The position numbers and the translations under genes were made by a program. Shown here one piece after another: positions 23,109-30,685 of a DNA stretch of 30,685 nt; position 1 is the stretch's first letter; the number at the start of each line of letters is the position of its first letter. The notes below the pieces were generated by a model, which was not told the DNA's origin, did not search any database, and worked only from the letters and a program-made list of their open reading frames with translations. The DNA is from Streptomyces sp. WM6386 (GTDB lineage: Bacteria; Actinomycetota; Actinomycetes; Streptomycetales; Streptomycetaceae): contig NZ_JXTE01000084.1 in the NCBI RefSeq assembly GCF_000972385.1, positions 1 to 30,685 of the forward strand. The letters are read 5' to 3'.

Positions 23109-24426
23109 TCCGCGCCGCGTACTCAAGGTCGCCGCAGCCCTCACCGCCGTACAAACAGCCGCCGTGCTGCTGGCCACCCGCGCCACAGCCGCACCCACAC
23201 CCTCCCCCTCGCCTTCGCCGAGCGCGTCGAACAACAACTGCGACCTGATCGTCGGCCCCGCCAAGGACTACTGCGAACGCGGCAGCGGCTCCGAAGGGGC
23301 CGGCGGAACCACCGTCGACCCCACCTCCACCCTCGACCCCCTCTCCTCCCTCGCCAAGGGCTGCGCCGACGCCGCCGCATGGACCGTCGACAAGCTCAGC
23401 GAGGCCGTGAAGGACACCGCGAACGTCGACTTCACGAACCCCAAGTTCCTCCAGCAGTACGCGGTCGTCTTCGCGGCGTCGACGATTCTGACGCTTCTGC
23501 TGTGGCTGCTGGCCGTAGCCAAGCGAGCCGTCCGTGGCGCACCCCTCACCACGGCCGTCTCCGAAGCGATCGGGTTCCTCTGGCTGACCGTACTGGCGTC
23601 GGCGTTCACCCCCCTGATCCTCTACACGGTCGTCTCGGCCACCGACGGCGTGACCGAGGTCCTCGCGAAGACCACCGGCGACCAGACGGACACGTTCTTC
23701 GGCACCTTCTCCGGCGCCCTGGAGAAGGGCGAGGACATCGGCGGCGGCCCGATCATGCTGATCGTGGTGTCCCTCGTCTCCATCCTCGCCGCCGGAGTCC
23801 TCTGGCTGGAGCTGGTCATCAGGGCCGCGCTCCTCTACGTCGGCGCCCTCCTCGGCACCGTCGTCTACGCGGGCCTGGTCGACAAGAACCTGTGGGGCCA
23901 CGTCCGCCGCTGGGCGGGCATCATGATCGCGGTCATCCTGGTCAAACCGGTCATCGTGATCGTCCTGGGGCTCGCCGGCGCACTGTCCGCCGACGACGGC
24001 CCCGACGCCTTCTCCGCCGTGGTCTCCGGCCTGGCCATCATCCTGCTCGCCATCTTCGCCAGCGCGATGATCTACCGCTTCGTCCCCGGCTTCGGCGACG
24101 AGATCGCCGGCTCCCGCAACAACCGCATCATGCAGGGCGCCGAAGGAAAGGCGGCCGCGGTCATCAGCTCCCCCGCGACCCTCGTCGCCCAGGGCATCAA
24201 GACCCACAGCACCAGGGCCGACAACAACGGCGGCGGCAACGGTTCGAGCGGCGCCCGCCCCTCCAACCCCGCCTCCGGCGGCGTAGCCGCCCACAGCGCC
24301 CGCACCCCGAACGGTGGCGGCGGATCTGTCCCCTCCGCCGCACCCCAGCCCCGTTCGAGCAACACGGTCAACACCCCGCACGCCAGCAACAACCGCAACA
24401 ACCGCACAGGAGGTGACGGGCGTTGA
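23098..24426 (+). CDS. cmdD: CmdD-like polytopic membrane protein (VirB6/TrbL-like)
   Basis: This is a 442-residue protein. A signal-like helix (about 10-31) leads into a Pro/Ser-rich external linker with two cysteines (NNNCDL, KDYCER). About six membrane helices follow between 120 and 325 (e.g. VVFAASTILTLLLWLLAVAK and AGIMIAVILVKPVIVIVLGL). The C-terminal ~110 residues are Asn/Gly/Ser-rich and disordered. The fold order (exported N-part, helix cluster, disordered tail) is that of Gram-positive VirB6/TrbL-like channel proteins (SCO6881-like). ATG 23098 lies inside the end of cmdE. Its stop overlaps the next start (TTGA). Confidence 0.83.
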   Translation: MPGSPRRVLKVAAALTAVQTAAVLLATRATAAPTPSPSPSPSASNNNCDLIVGPAKDYCERGSGSEGAGGTTVDPTSTLDPLSSLAKGCADAAAWTVDKLSEAVKDTANVDFTNPKFLQQYAVVFAASTILTLLLWLLAVAKRAVRGAPLTTAVSEAIGFLWLTVLASAFTPLILYTVVSATDGVTEVLAKTTGDQTDTFFGTFSGALEKGEDIGGGPIMLIVVSLVSILAAGVLWLELVIRAALLYVGALLGTVVYAGLVDKNLWGHVRRWAGIMIAVILVKPVIVIVLGLAGALSADDGPDAFSAVVSGLAIILLAIFASAMIYRFVPGFGDEIAGSRNNRIMQGAEGKAAAVISSPATLVAQGIKTHSTRADNNGGGNGSSGARPSNPASGGVAAHSARTPNGGGGSVPSAAPQPRSSNTVNTPHASNNRNNRTGGDGR

Positions 24427-25982
24427 CGACCGAGTCCCACGTGTCCCACGCAGTCACGCCCCGCCGTACCTATCTCATCGGCCGCGCCCGGCCGAACGCG
24501 ATCGTCGGCCGCAACCGTGAGACCGGCGAGATCGCGCTCATCATCGCGGGCGCGTTCCTCGGCATGATGTGCGGGCTCCTCGTCCCCTTCCTGGCCTTGC
24601 GCATCGTGCTGCTGATGGGCTTCCCGCTGATCGCCCTGATGGCGGTCTACGTGCCGTACAAGCACCGCACGTTCTACAAGTGGTTCGAGATCAACCGCAG
24701 TTACAAGCGGTCCCTGAAGCGGGGGACCGTCTACCGCTCCGGCGTCATGGAGGCCGGCATCAGGGCCGACGGCCTGGAGGTCGAGATCGGCCCGCCGCCC
24801 GGCATCGGCCGTATCACCTGGCTCGCCGCGCCCTTCGGACCCGACGAGATCGCCGTACTCCTGCACGCGGACCGCCGCACCGTCACCGCCGCCATCGAGA
24901 TCGAGGGCCCTGGCGTCGGTCTGCGCGACTCCGAGGACCAGGAAGCCCTCGTCGACCGCTTCGGCACTCTGCTCAAGCACGTCGCCAACGGGGACGGCTT
25001 CGTCACCCGCCTCCAGATGCTCGCCCGTACCCTCCCCGCCGACCCCGACGCCCACGCCAAGGACGTCTCCGTCCGCGGGGACGACAGGGCACCGGGATGG
25101 CTGCAGCAGTCGTACGACCAACTCCAGTCCATGGTGTCGACCAGCAGCGAGCAGCACCGCGCCTACCTCGTCGCCTGCATGCACTTCACCCGCGAACTCG
25201 CCGCCGAGGCCCACACCATGGCCCGCGCGGCACGCCCCCAGTCCGGCCGCAAACTGGACCGCGACGCGGGCCTCGCGGTCGTGATGGCACGTGAGCTGAC
25301 GGACATCTGCTCGCGCTTGCAGGAGGCCGACATCCGCGTACGGCAGCCGCTGGGCCAGGGCCGTCTCGCCTCGCTCATCCACTCCATGTACGACCCGGAC
25401 CACCCCATCGACCACATCCAGGCGATGAGCAAGCGCAACTCCTGGCCGGCCGAGCTGGACGCCATGGAGCCGACGTATCTCCAGGCGAAGACCCGGGAGT
25501 CCAGCACCCGCGCGCCCTGGTGCCATGCGACGGCCTGGGTGAAGGAATGGCCGATGACCCCCGTCGGCGTCAACTTCCTCGCCCCCCTCCTCGTCCACAC
25601 CCCGGACGTCATCCGCACGGTCGCCGTCACCATGGACCTCGAACCCACCGAGGTCGCCATCGAGCGCATGCTGACCGAGAAGACGAACGACGAGGCGGAA
25701 GCCTCCCGCCAGGCCAAGATGAACCGCACCGTCGACCCGCGCGACATCGCCTCCCACAACCGTCTCGACCAGCGCGGCGAGGACCTCGCGAGCGGTGCGG
25801 CCGGCGTCAACCTGGTCGGCTACATCACCGTCTCCTCCCGCAATCCCGACGCCCTGGCCCGCGACAAGCGGACCATCCGGGCCTCGGCCGGAAAGTCGTA
25901 CCTGAAGCTCGAATGGTGCGACCGCGAACACCACCGCGCGTTCGTGAACACGCTCCCGTTCGCCACCGGCATCCGAAGGTAG
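24423..25982 (+). CDS. cmdC: CmdC-like protein: two membrane helices + VirB4 N-terminal region
   Basis: This 519-residue protein is of the kind annotated as the SCO6880 family. It starts at TTG 24423, overlapping the cmdD stop, with GGAGGTGA about six bases upstream. Two helices near 36-78 (IALIIAGAFLGMMCGLLVPF, then IVLLMGFPLIALMAVYV) resemble PrgI/VirB3. A long soluble part (about 80-519) follows, like the N-terminal domain of VirB4-type ATPases, with VSTSSEQHRAYLVACMHFTR and LVGYITVSSRNPDALARDKR, but it has no Walker motifs. The missing ATPase domain is the next gene, so cmdC and cmdB look like a split VirB3-VirB4. Confidence 0.85.
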   Translation: MTTESHVSHAVTPRRTYLIGRARPNAIVGRNRETGEIALIIAGAFLGMMCGLLVPFLALRIVLLMGFPLIALMAVYVPYKHRTFYKWFEINRSYKRSLKRGTVYRSGVMEAGIRADGLEVEIGPPPGIGRITWLAAPFGPDEIAVLLHADRRTVTAAIEIEGPGVGLRDSEDQEALVDRFGTLLKHVANGDGFVTRLQMLARTLPADPDAHAKDVSVRGDDRAPGWLQQSYDQLQSMVSTSSEQHRAYLVACMHFTRELAAEAHTMARAARPQSGRKLDRDAGLAVVMARELTDICSRLQEADIRVRQPLGQGRLASLIHSMYDPDHPIDHIQAMSKRNSWPAELDAMEPTYLQAKTRESSTRAPWCHATAWVKEWPMTPVGVNFLAPLLVHTPDVIRTVAVTMDLEPTEVAIERMLTEKTNDEAEASRQAKMNRTVDPRDIASHNRLDQRGEDLASGAAGVNLVGYITVSSRNPDALARDKRTIRASAGKSYLKLEWCDREHHRAFVNTLPFATGIRR

Positions 25983-25995
25983 GGGCTGAGCTCAG

Positions 25996-27420
25996 ATGCG
26001 GGACCCGCTGTCCGTCCTCACCGACGCCTTCACGTCCTTCCTCTTCGGCAAGGTCGAGACGACCCGCCTGCCCGTCCGCACCTCCACCGGCCAGGCCCAG
26101 GCGGTCTACCTGCCCACGGCCGCACCGGGGCTGGGCGACTCCGGCGTGATCATCGGCCGCGAGGTGTACTCCGGGAAGGGCTATATCTACGACCCCTTCC
26201 AGCTGTACGGCCAGCAGCTCCCGGCACCTCACTGGCTGGTCCTCGGCGAGTCCGGCAACGGCAAGTCGGCGCTGGAGAAGACGTACGTCCTGCGCCAACT
26301 GCGCTTCCGCGACCGGCAGGTCGTCGTTCTCGACGCGCAGGGCGAGGACGGGGTCGGCGAATGGAACCTCATCGCGCAGGAGTTGGGGATAACTCCTATC
26401 CGCCTGGACCCGATGGCCGCCCTGGACATGGGCATCCGGCTCAACCCGCTCGACCCCGCGATCACGACGACCGGTCAGCTCGCGCTGCTCCGGACCATCA
26501 TCGAGGTCGCGCTGGGCCACGGCCTCGATGAACGCTCCGGCTTCGCCCTGAAGGTCGCGCACGCCTACGTCAACGAGACGATCGTCGAACGCCAGCCGAT
26601 CCTCACCGACATCGTGGAGCAGCTACGGCACCCCGAGCCGGAGTCGGCCGAGGCGATGAACGTCGACATAGAGGACGTACGGGCATGGGGTCTGGACGTC
26701 GCGCTGGTCCTGGACCGTCTGGTCGACGGTGACCTGCGTGGCATGTTCGACGGCCCCACGACGGTCGGCATCGACCTGGACGCCCCGCTCATCGTCTTCG
26801 ACCTGTCGCACATCGACCGCAACTCCATCGCCATGCCCATCCTCATGGCGATCGTCGGCGTGTGGCTGGAGCACACCTGGATCCGCCCCGACCGGAAGAA
26901 GCGCATCTTCCTGGTCGAGGAAGCCTGGCACATCATCAACAGCCCCTTCGTGGCCCAGCTGTTCCAACGGCTGCTGAAGTTCGGCCGACGGCTCGGCCTG
27001 TCCTTCGTGGCGGTCGTCCACCACCTGTCCGACGTGGTGGACGGAGCGGCGGCGAAGGAGGCGGCGGCGATCCTGAAGATGGCGTCCACGAGGACGATCT
27101 ACGCCCAGAAGGCGGACGAGGCCAGAATGACGGGCCGGGTGCTGGGTCTGCCACGCTGGGCGGTCGAGATCATCCCCTCGCTGACACCGGGCATCGCGGT
27201 GTGGGACGTCAACGGCAACGTCCAGGTGGTCAAACACCTGATCACCGAGACGGAACGCCCACTGGTCTTCACCGACCGCGCGATGACCGAGTCCTCCGAG
27301 GACCACCTCACGGACGACGCCCTGCGCGCGGCCGAGCTGGAGGCGGAGGAACGGGCGGCGGCCTTCATGGAACAGCACATGGAGCAGCACATGGGCGACT
27401 CCGAGTCGACGGTGGCGTAG
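25996..27420 (+). CDS. cmdB: CmdB-like VirB4/TraC-type ATPase
   Basis: This is a 474-residue ATP-driven motor of the HerA/VirB4/FtsK superfamily. ATG 25996 lies 13 bases after cmdC. Walker A is GESGNGKS (84-91). Walker B is RIFLVEEAW (303-311), with the VirB4-typical EEAW. The sensor region is FGRRLGLSFVAVVHHLSD (329-346), and MASTRTIYAQKADEARMTG follows. The C-terminus is a charged helix with repeated MEQHMEQHM. In S. coelicolor CmdB is membrane-associated and its ATPase motif is needed for normal sporulation and chromosome segregation. Being soluble by sequence, it presumably docks on the membrane Cmd proteins. Confidence 0.9.
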   Translation: MRDPLSVLTDAFTSFLFGKVETTRLPVRTSTGQAQAVYLPTAAPGLGDSGVIIGREVYSGKGYIYDPFQLYGQQLPAPHWLVLGESGNGKSALEKTYVLRQLRFRDRQVVVLDAQGEDGVGEWNLIAQELGITPIRLDPMAALDMGIRLNPLDPAITTTGQLALLRTIIEVALGHGLDERSGFALKVAHAYVNETIVERQPILTDIVEQLRHPEPESAEAMNVDIEDVRAWGLDVALVLDRLVDGDLRGMFDGPTTVGIDLDAPLIVFDLSHIDRNSIAMPILMAIVGVWLEHTWIRPDRKKRIFLVEEAWHIINSPFVAQLFQRLLKFGRRLGLSFVAVVHHLSDVVDGAAAKEAAAILKMASTRTIYAQKADEARMTGRVLGLPRWAVEIIPSLTPGIAVWDVNGNVQVVKHLITETERPLVFTDRAMTESSEDHLTDDALRAAELEAEERAAAFMEQHMEQHMGDSESTVA

Positions 27421-27434
27421 GCGGGAGGCGTGCC

Positions 27435-28874
27435 ATGGTGAGACCTGACGATCGCCGCGGGCGGGAGGGCCAGGGAGGTCAGGGAGGTATCCCCGACGGA
27501 CTGTTGGTCGGCATACTCGCCTTCCTCCTCGGCATGACCCTGATGGTCTGGTCGGCCACCGGCCTGGCGGGCCTGTTCGCCCACGGCAACTGGCCCCAGG
27601 GCGTCACCTACGCCCGTACGCCCCTGGCGATGCGCCGGCTCATCGGCCGGCCCCACGACATCCCGGGCGCCTGGCCGGAGACCCCGGCCGGGCAGCTCTC
27701 CGGGTACGGGCTGTTCTGGGGGCTGGTCATCGGGCAGCTGATGATCCTGGTCGTGCTCACCGTCTTCGTCCTGGGGACGGTGGCTCGTTGGAAGGCGGTA
27801 CGACGGGCGCGGCGGACGGAGGCTCCCGTCGCGGTCGTGGAACAGCCGCCGCCGGCTCCGGAGCCCGTCGTCGAGGCGGTCACGCACCACGAGGTCCCGA
27901 CACCGCGGGCGGAGCCGGAACCTCCCGCGGCGGTGGCGGTGCCGCCACGGGTGGAGAAGGTTCTCGTGGCCCCGCGGGAGACCCGCCAGGCCTCAGCCAC
28001 CCAAGCGGTCCGCGACGCCGAGGGCGCCACCCTCGTCGTCACCTCGAACCCCGCCGTCTGGTCCGACACCAAGGACGCCCGCACCAAACTGGGCCCGGTC
28101 CACCTCTACGACCCCGCCCACCTCTGCGACACCCCGGCCCGGCTCCACTGGTCCCCCACGACGGGCTGCGAGGACAAGCAGACGGCGACCGCGAGGGCCC
28201 ACGCACTCCTCGCCCCGGTCCGCCCCACGGCGAAGATCGACCAGGCCGTGGCCGACGTAGCGGAAACGCTCCTGCGAAGCTGTCTGCACGCCGCCGCCAT
28301 CGACGGCCGCACCATCCGGCACGTCCACCGCTGGTCCCAGGGCACCCAGATCCAGGACGCGGTCCGCATCCTCCGTACCAACCCCAAGGCCGCCCCCGGA
28401 GCGGCGGGCGAGCTCGAGGCCGCGCTCACCGCGTATCCCGAACGCCGGGACATCGCTCAGGAGTTGACCGGCCGCGCACTCTCCGCCCTCTTCACGGTCA
28501 ACATCCGCGAGGCGTGCACTCCAAACCGAACTGATGCCCTTGCCTTGGATTCCTTCGTGGACGAAGGGGGCACGCTTTATGTGGTGGGGGAATCCATCGA
28601 GGACCCCCGGACCAATCCGGGCGCCATGCCACTCCTGACGGCGCTCGTCTCCAGCGTGGTCGAGCGTGGCCGGCGCATGGCCGAACGGTCATCCTCCGGT
28701 CGCCTCGACCCACCACTGACGCTCGTCCTGGACGACGTCGCCGCCGTGGCTCCGCTTCCCCAGCTCCCGGAGCTGCTGGCCACCGGGGCGGACCGGGGCC
28801 TGCCGACCCTGGCCCTGCTCCGCTCCCGGGAACAGGCGAGGGCCCGCTGGCCGCACGACGAACTGCCCGTGTGA
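27435..28874 (+). CDS. cmdA: CmdA-like membrane protein, VirD4/TraG-related without Walker A
   Basis: This is a 479-residue protein. ATG 27435 has GGGAGG at 27423-27428. There are two membrane helices (about 22-47 and 92-116), then a Pro/Glu/Val-rich linker (about 125-185) and a cytoplasmic domain. That domain resembles type IV coupling proteins: GATLVVTSNPAVWSDTKDAR, LGPVHLYDPAHLCD, then MTLVLDD-like LTLVLDDVAAVAPLPQLPEL (Walker-B-like) and GLPTLALLRSREQARARW at the end. The GPxGSGKT loop that should precede LVVTSNP is absent; the linker is there instead. It may be a non-hydrolysing partner of CmdB. It is the last gene of the operon. Confidence 0.83.
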   Translation: MVRPDDRRGREGQGGQGGIPDGLLVGILAFLLGMTLMVWSATGLAGLFAHGNWPQGVTYARTPLAMRRLIGRPHDIPGAWPETPAGQLSGYGLFWGLVIGQLMILVVLTVFVLGTVARWKAVRRARRTEAPVAVVEQPPPAPEPVVEAVTHHEVPTPRAEPEPPAAVAVPPRVEKVLVAPRETRQASATQAVRDAEGATLVVTSNPAVWSDTKDARTKLGPVHLYDPAHLCDTPARLHWSPTTGCEDKQTATARAHALLAPVRPTAKIDQAVADVAETLLRSCLHAAAIDGRTIRHVHRWSQGTQIQDAVRILRTNPKAAPGAAGELEAALTAYPERRDIAQELTGRALSALFTVNIREACTPNRTDALALDSFVDEGGTLYVVGESIEDPRTNPGAMPLLTALVSSVVERGRRMAERSSSGRLDPPLTLVLDDVAAVAPLPQLPELLATGADRGLPTLALLRSREQARARWPHDELPV

Positions 28875-28890
28875 CACGACCCGTTGCGGC

Positions 28891-29454
28891 TCAGGCCTTC
28901 TCGAGGACGAACTCCCACTCGATCTCGTCCTCGTTGCCGGGCAACGGCACGGTCTTCCCGGTCGGCACGAACCCGGCCTTGCGATAGAACCCCTGGGCCC
29001 GCGGATTGTCCTCATGCACGATGAGCCGCACAGCCTCGACCCCACGCCCCCAAGCCCACTCGACGGCGGCCTCGAAGAGCCCCTTGGTCACCCCGCCACC
29101 ACGCCACTCCGGCCGCACGAACACCCCGACCAGATGCCCCTGGTCCCGCTCCACGGCAAACCCGGCCCAGTCATCCGTCCCGGCCTCCTCGATCAGCACG
29201 ACCACGGACCCGACCCACGTCCCGTCCGCGGCCTCGGCAACGAACTGCAGCGCCCCGCCATCCACCTTCGACGACCCGGCAGCCCGCTCCTGCCAGAAGG
29301 AGTCCGGATGGGTCAGGGCCTTCTCGTACGTCTCCAGAAAGGCAACCGGTGCCGCCGGATCCTGCAACGCGACGAGCCGCAGCTCCTTCACGGCGGGCCA
29401 CTCGTCGGCACGTATGGACCGGACGACGTACGAGTCTGGGATCGAGTCACTCAT
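28891..29454 (-). CDS. GNAT-family N-acetyltransferase
   Basis: This acetyl-CoA-dependent transferase has 187 residues from ATG 29454 (GTG 29463 in frame would add three). The acetyl-CoA-binding motif is VGVFVRPEWRGGGVTKGLFE, a variant of R/Q-x-x-G-x-G/A. It is followed by the C-terminal LIVHEDNPRAQGFYRKAGF, the classic GNAT strand with NxxAxxFYxKxGF. Substrate unknown; it could be a small amine or a protein N-terminus. There is no ribosome site, but TACTAC lies at -10 distance, so the transcript may be leaderless. It is convergent with cmdA at 16 bases. Confidence 0.87.
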   Translation of the reverse strand: MSDSIPDSYVVRSIRADEWPAVKELRLVALQDPAAPVAFLETYEKALTHPDSFWQERAAGSSKVDGGALQFVAEAADGTWVGSVVVLIEEAGTDDWAGFAVERDQGHLVGVFVRPEWRGGGVTKGLFEAAVEWAWGRGVEAVRLIVHEDNPRAQGFYRKAGFVPTGKTVPLPGNEDEIEWEFVLEKA

Positions 29455-29495
29455 ACCGATCACGGTAGTACCCAGGTATCAGACCCCTCACCTCA

Positions 29496-29521
29496 TATAA
29501 GCCCCCAGGTCGGACGCCTGG
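29496..29521 (+). promoter_or_regulatory. candidate promoter/operator of the sensor-kinase locus
   Basis: TATAAG (29496-29501) could be a -10 element. CCAGG (29505-29509) and CCTGG (29517-29521) form a short inverted repeat at the expected start of transcription. No good -35 is visible, so this is weak. Confidence 0.3.
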
Positions 29522-29549
29522 TACCCACCCCACCCTGGACCATCGCACC

Positions 29550-30272
29550 ATGGACCCCATGCCGGAGGAGCGAGAGACGAGAGCGGCCGAACCCCTCACC
29601 CAGTGGGTACAGCGCATCGCGCACGCGATGCGCGCCTTCGACCGCCGCCATCCCCTCCCCTGGGACCTGGCCTTCACCGGCTTCTGGGTGACAGCGGCCC
29701 TGATCGACTACGTCGGCGGCGGCTGGGAGAACGTGGCCCGCAACAAGGACGTCCCCGCCTCACTGCTCCTCACCATGACCCTGGGCCTCTCGCTCCCCCT
29801 GCTCTGGCGCCGCGCCCACCCCCGAGCCGTCCTGTGCGCGATGGCCCCCATGGCCGTCGCCAACGCCTGGAGCGGCGCGGTCCTCCAGGCCGCCCTGCTC
29901 CAGCTGGTCGTCGTCTACCACATCGCCCTGCGCCGCCCCCCGCGCTCGCTGTGGTGGACCACGATCCTCGTCATCACCCCGGAGTTCGTGACGGCCGCCC
30001 GCCACTCGAAGAGGAGTTGGGACGAACAGGTGGTCCCGCTCCTCCTCTCGATCGCCCTCTGCGCCGCCATCGGCATCACGGTTCGCACCCGCCGCGACTA
30101 CACCGGGGCCCTCAAGGACCGCGCCCGCCGCCTGGAGACCGAACGCGACCAACAGGCCCAGCTCGCCGCGGCCGCCGAACGCGCCCGCATAGCCCGCGAG
30201 ATGCACGACATCATCGGCCACAACCTCTCCGTGATCACCGGCCTCGCCGACGGCGGCCGCTACGCCGCCGCG
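29550..30272 (+). pseudogene. truncated sensor histidine kinase (NarL-partner type)
   Basis: The first ~241 codons encode a normal Streptomyces HisKA_3 kinase: a soluble N-terminus, about four to five membrane helices (e.g. LLLTMTLGLSLPLLWRRAHP and LLLSIALCAAIGITVRTRRD), a coiled stretch, and the phospho-acceptor box ARIAREMHDIIGHNLSV. Coding sense ends at GLADGGRYAAA. The rest of the dimerisation domain and the whole HATPase_c domain are missing. The following bases belong to a response-regulator gene in another frame. The frame stays open to 30608 but encodes only Pro/Gly/Arg noise. Without an ATPase domain it cannot autophosphorylate. Confidence 0.8.
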
Positions 30273-30273
30273 A

Positions 30274-30588
30274 CGAGCGGTGGCCACCGGCGACGCGGTG
30301 GTGGCCCCCAGCCTGACCCGCCGCCTCCTGGACGCCTACGCCCAGCACCTCCCGGCGGAAACCCCGATCCCCGAGCCGACGGACTCACGTCTCGCAGCCC
30401 TCACCGACCGGGAACGCGAGATCCTGACGGTGATCGGCAAGGGCTGGACGAACACGGAGATATCCGCCCGCCTGCACCTGGCCGAATCGACGGTGAAAAC
30501 CCATGTGGGCCGCATCCTGGCGAAGACGGGCTCCAGGGACCGGATCCAGGCGGGGATCCTGGCATACGAAACAAAGCTGGTGAAATAG
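30274..30588 (+). pseudogene. C-terminal remnant of a NarL/LuxR-type response regulator
   Basis: From 30274 the +1 frame reads RAVATGDAVVAPSLTRRLLD, the usual linker of NarL-type regulators. A complete LuxR helix-turn-helix follows (LTDREREILTVIGKGWTNTE, then ISARLHLAESTVKTHVGRIL), ending at TAG 30586-30588. The receiver domain (about 130 residues with the phospho-Asp) is absent. Together with the truncated kinase this is the footprint of one deletion of roughly 0.9-1 kb spanning the kinase end and regulator start. A GTG at 30280 could in principle start a free-standing DNA-binding domain of about 102 residues. Confidence 0.8.
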
Positions 30589-30589
30589 A

Positions 30590-30621
30590 AAAACCCCCGT
30601 GCCGATAGGCACGGGGGTTTT
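30590..30621. terminator. strong bidirectional terminator beside the rRNA operon
   Basis: AAAACCCCCGTGCC (30590-30603) pairs perfectly with GGCACGGGGGTTTT (30608-30621) around GATA. Each strand ends in a T-run, so it stops both the regulator remnant's transcript (plus) and the rRNA transcript (minus). It starts just two bases after the TAG of the regulator remnant. Confidence 0.9.
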
Positions 30622-30631
30622 CTCAAAATTT

Positions 30632-30685
30632 GTTCGGCGGTGTCCTACTCTCCCACAGGGTCCCCCCTGCAGTACCATCGGCGCT
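30632..30685 (-). rRNA. rrf: 5S ribosomal RNA, 3' part
   Basis: Read on the minus strand, the last 54 bases give AGCGCCGATGGTACTGCAGG and continue to GAGAGTAGGACACCGCCGAAC. This is the conserved 3' half of actinobacterial 5S rRNA ending in the closing-stem strand. The 5' half, and presumably 23S and 16S, lie beyond the right edge. It ends about 11 bases before the terminator stem. Confidence 0.95.

Overview
The window is high-GC actinobacterial DNA, almost certainly from a Streptomyces chromosome. The signs are strong G/C third-position bias, GTG/TTG starts, AGGAGG ribosome sites, leaderless-looking promoters and a typical Streptomyces intergenic repeat. As far as I remember it, the backbone gene order matches the S. 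coelicolor SCO4142 to SCO4126 neighbourhood. It has no CRISPR array, tRNA, integrase or transposase. The left edge lies in a duplicated pstS segment and the right edge in a 5S rRNA gene. Assemblies break at such repeats, so the window may be a whole draft contig, and the left edge should be read with caution.

Layout. (1) 0.2-4.5 kb: the high-affinity phosphate operon pstS-pstC-pstA-pstB, behind in-phase PHO-box repeats and closed by a bidirectional terminator. (2) 4.6-6.7 kb, minus strand: a small secreted protein, then a DUF47/PhoU-like protein gene and a PiT phosphate transporter gene in one operon. (3) 7-11.4 kb: the copper sensor CsoR with a palindromic operator, a small acidic protein, an LppX/LprG-like lipoprotein, a 56-residue Cys-rich ORF, a repeat-filled spacer, a bicovalent-FAD oxidoreductase and a PAP2 phosphatase. 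(4) 11.5-12.6 kb, minus: a lytic transglycosylase/NlpC-P60 wall hydrolase. (5) 12.6-21.8 kb: an accessory block with a trypsin-like protease, an ECF sigma factor with an N-terminal Cys4 finger, an atypical SDR, a divergent SDR/TetR pair, a sedolisin, a small lipoprotein, a DUF397 remnant, and a frameshifted CdiA-type nuclease toxin with its immunity gene. (6) 21.8-28.9 kb: the cmdF-E-D-C-B-A operon, known in S. coelicolor for effects on sporulation and chromosome segregation. (7) 28.9-30.7 kb: a GNAT acetyltransferase, a histidine kinase and LuxR-type regulator collapsed into one broken locus, a strong terminator, and the 3' end of a 5S rRNA gene on the minus strand.

How the parts work together. 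Regions 1 and 2 form a phosphate module: a high-affinity ABC importer, presumably PhoP-controlled, beside a low-affinity PiT carrier. Read by domain, regions 4 and 6 resemble a resident, relaxase-less type IV secretion apparatus: a VirB1-like hydrolase, a VirB2-like small two-helix protein, VirB8-like and VirB6-like membrane proteins, a VirB4 split into a membrane/N-terminal protein and an ATPase, and a VirD4-like protein without a visible Walker A. This reading is the most interesting system-level point in the window. The accessory block appears to sit between the hydrolase and the rest of that machine.
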